From: Microvirga alba
GTDB lineage: Bacteria > Pseudomonadota > Alphaproteobacteria > Rhizobiales > Beijerinckiaceae
NCBI RefSeq assembly: GCF_015694465.1
Contig: NZ_JADQDO010000008.1
Span: 1-64,000, forward strand
DNA length: 64,000 bases
Direction of reading: 5' to 3'
Below, piece by piece: positions 63,506 through 64,000 of this stretch (its first letter is position 1; every line of letters begins with the position of its first letter). Below the pieces are notes generated by a model. The model saw only the letters and a program-made list of their open reading frames with translations, made no database searches and was not told the DNA's origin. The position numbers and the translations under genes were made by a program.

Positions 63506-64000
63506 GCCGCCGTCCCAAGACGTGACGATGCCGCCCGCGCCCTCGATGATCGGGATCAGGGCGACGATGTCGTAGGGCTTGAGGCCGGATTCGACGACGA
63601 GATCGATGTGGCCCGCGGCGAGCATGCAATAAGCGTAGCAATCGCAGCCATAGCGAGCGAGGCGGGCGACGCTTTCGACCCGGTCATACGCGCGCAGCTC
63701 TTCGCCGGCGAATAGTTTCGGGCTGGTGGTGGAAATAACGGCATCCTTCAGGGATGCGCAGCGCCGCGTCATGAGCTTGCGCTCGCCGCCGGGGCCGCGA
63801 TAGGTCGCGCTGCCGCCATCGCCGAAGAAACGCTCGCCGGTGAAGGGCTGATGCATCATGCCGAAGACCGGTCGGCCGCGATGGTTCAGGCCGATCAGCG
63901 TGCCCCAGGTCGGAAGCCCGGAGATGAAGGCGCGGGTGCCGTCGATGGGGTCGAGCACCCACACATATTCCGCGTCCTCCCGCTCCGCGCCGAATTCCTC
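63425..64000 (-). CDS. hisN: Histidinol-phosphatase, inositol-monophosphatase family (HisN type), partial
   Basis: C-terminal 191 residues; the gene runs off the right edge (5' end missing). The metal-binding motif WVLDPIDGTRAFISG is present near the left of the visible part, with EEFGAERED just before it. LKPYDIVALIPIIEGAGGIVTSWDG is the second metal-site region in the form typical of HisN histidinol phosphatases (Tyr-Asp rather than Trp-Asp). It would remove phosphate from histidinol phosphate in histidine synthesis. The 3' end overlaps the convergent hydrolase gene by 81 bases. Confidence 0.88.
   Translation of the reverse strand, partial: EEFGAEREDAEYVWVLDPIDGTRAFISGLPTWGTLIGLNHRGRPVFGMMHQPFTGERFFGDGGSATYRGPGGERKLMTRRCASLKDAVISTTSPKLFAGEELRAYDRVESVARLARYGCDCYAYCMLAAGHIDLVVESGLKPYDIVALIPIIEGAGGIVTSWDGGSAANGGRVVAAGDRRVHAAAVELLSR

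Overview
The window is 64 kb of high-GC, densely coded chromosome from an alphaproteobacterium, most likely of the order Hyphomicrobiales (Rhizobiales). The case rests on an alphaproteobacterial-type ornithine/lysine decarboxylase followed by homospermidine synthase, a speF-type RNA leader before the decarboxylase, a ROSE-type RNA thermometer before an hsp20 gene, and several small families of intergenic palindromes typical of this order. The genus cannot be fixed from sequence reading alone. No rRNA, tRNA, CRISPR array, transposase or phage gene was seen. The content is core plus metabolic accessory genes.

Layout. 1-701: no convincing gene. 702-8081: a probable sugar-acid uptake and breakdown locus (TAXI-type TRAP binding protein, fused TRAP permease, KDPG-type aldolase, IlvD/Edd dehydratase, SDR) interrupted by a DUF533 gene and followed by a convergent D-2-hydroxyacid dehydrogenase. 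9099-10951: TfoX-C-like protein, EamA permease and MarR regulator. 11156-13830: an NMT1/THI5-type ABC importer. 13926-15482: a Tat-exported OpgG/OpgD glucan protein. 15740-19961: polyamine locus with speF leader, ornithine/lysine decarboxylase, GNAT, homospermidine synthase and an unknown protein. 19967-25308: a leftward zinc operon (49-aa His-rich membrane peptide, ABC ATPase, permease, binding protein, COG0523 GTPase, WD40 protein, 92-aa protein). 25400-26989: a second OpgG/OpgD paralogue. 27138-30861: a second TAXI-TRAP system with DUF1850. 30912-34570: small membrane protein, gamma-glutamyltransferase-like enzyme, NicO-type metal exporter and DUF1007 protein. 34871-38371: fused indolepyruvate ferredoxin oxidoreductase. 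38533-40766: uracil-DNA glycosylase and a 5'-nucleotidase-like enzyme. 41172-46075: HWE histidine kinase, ferrochelatase, SPFH and NfeD proteins. 46174-49354: KpsF-type isomerase, GalU and GalE (sugar-nucleotide and envelope polysaccharide supply). 49438-52580: lytic transglycosylase, DUF459 SGNH hydrolase and a secreted unknown. 52656-58805: glutamate synthase GltD and GltB. 59305-64000: threonine aldolase, Hsp20 under heat control, a PLP enzyme, a lysophospholipase-like hydrolase and the 3' part of a HisN-type phosphatase.

The most informative non-coding features are the speF leader, in which upstream CCAAAGGT and CTCCCC tracts are complementary to the decarboxylase ribosome-binding region; the ROSE thermometer with its sigma-32-like promoter; intrinsic terminators, including one placed between the second TRAP binding-protein and permease genes; and at least three families of dispersed intergenic palindromes. 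The least described protein-level system is the zinc operon with its 49-aa peptide, a WD40 protein lacking an export signal and a 92-aa CxxxxCPG protein.
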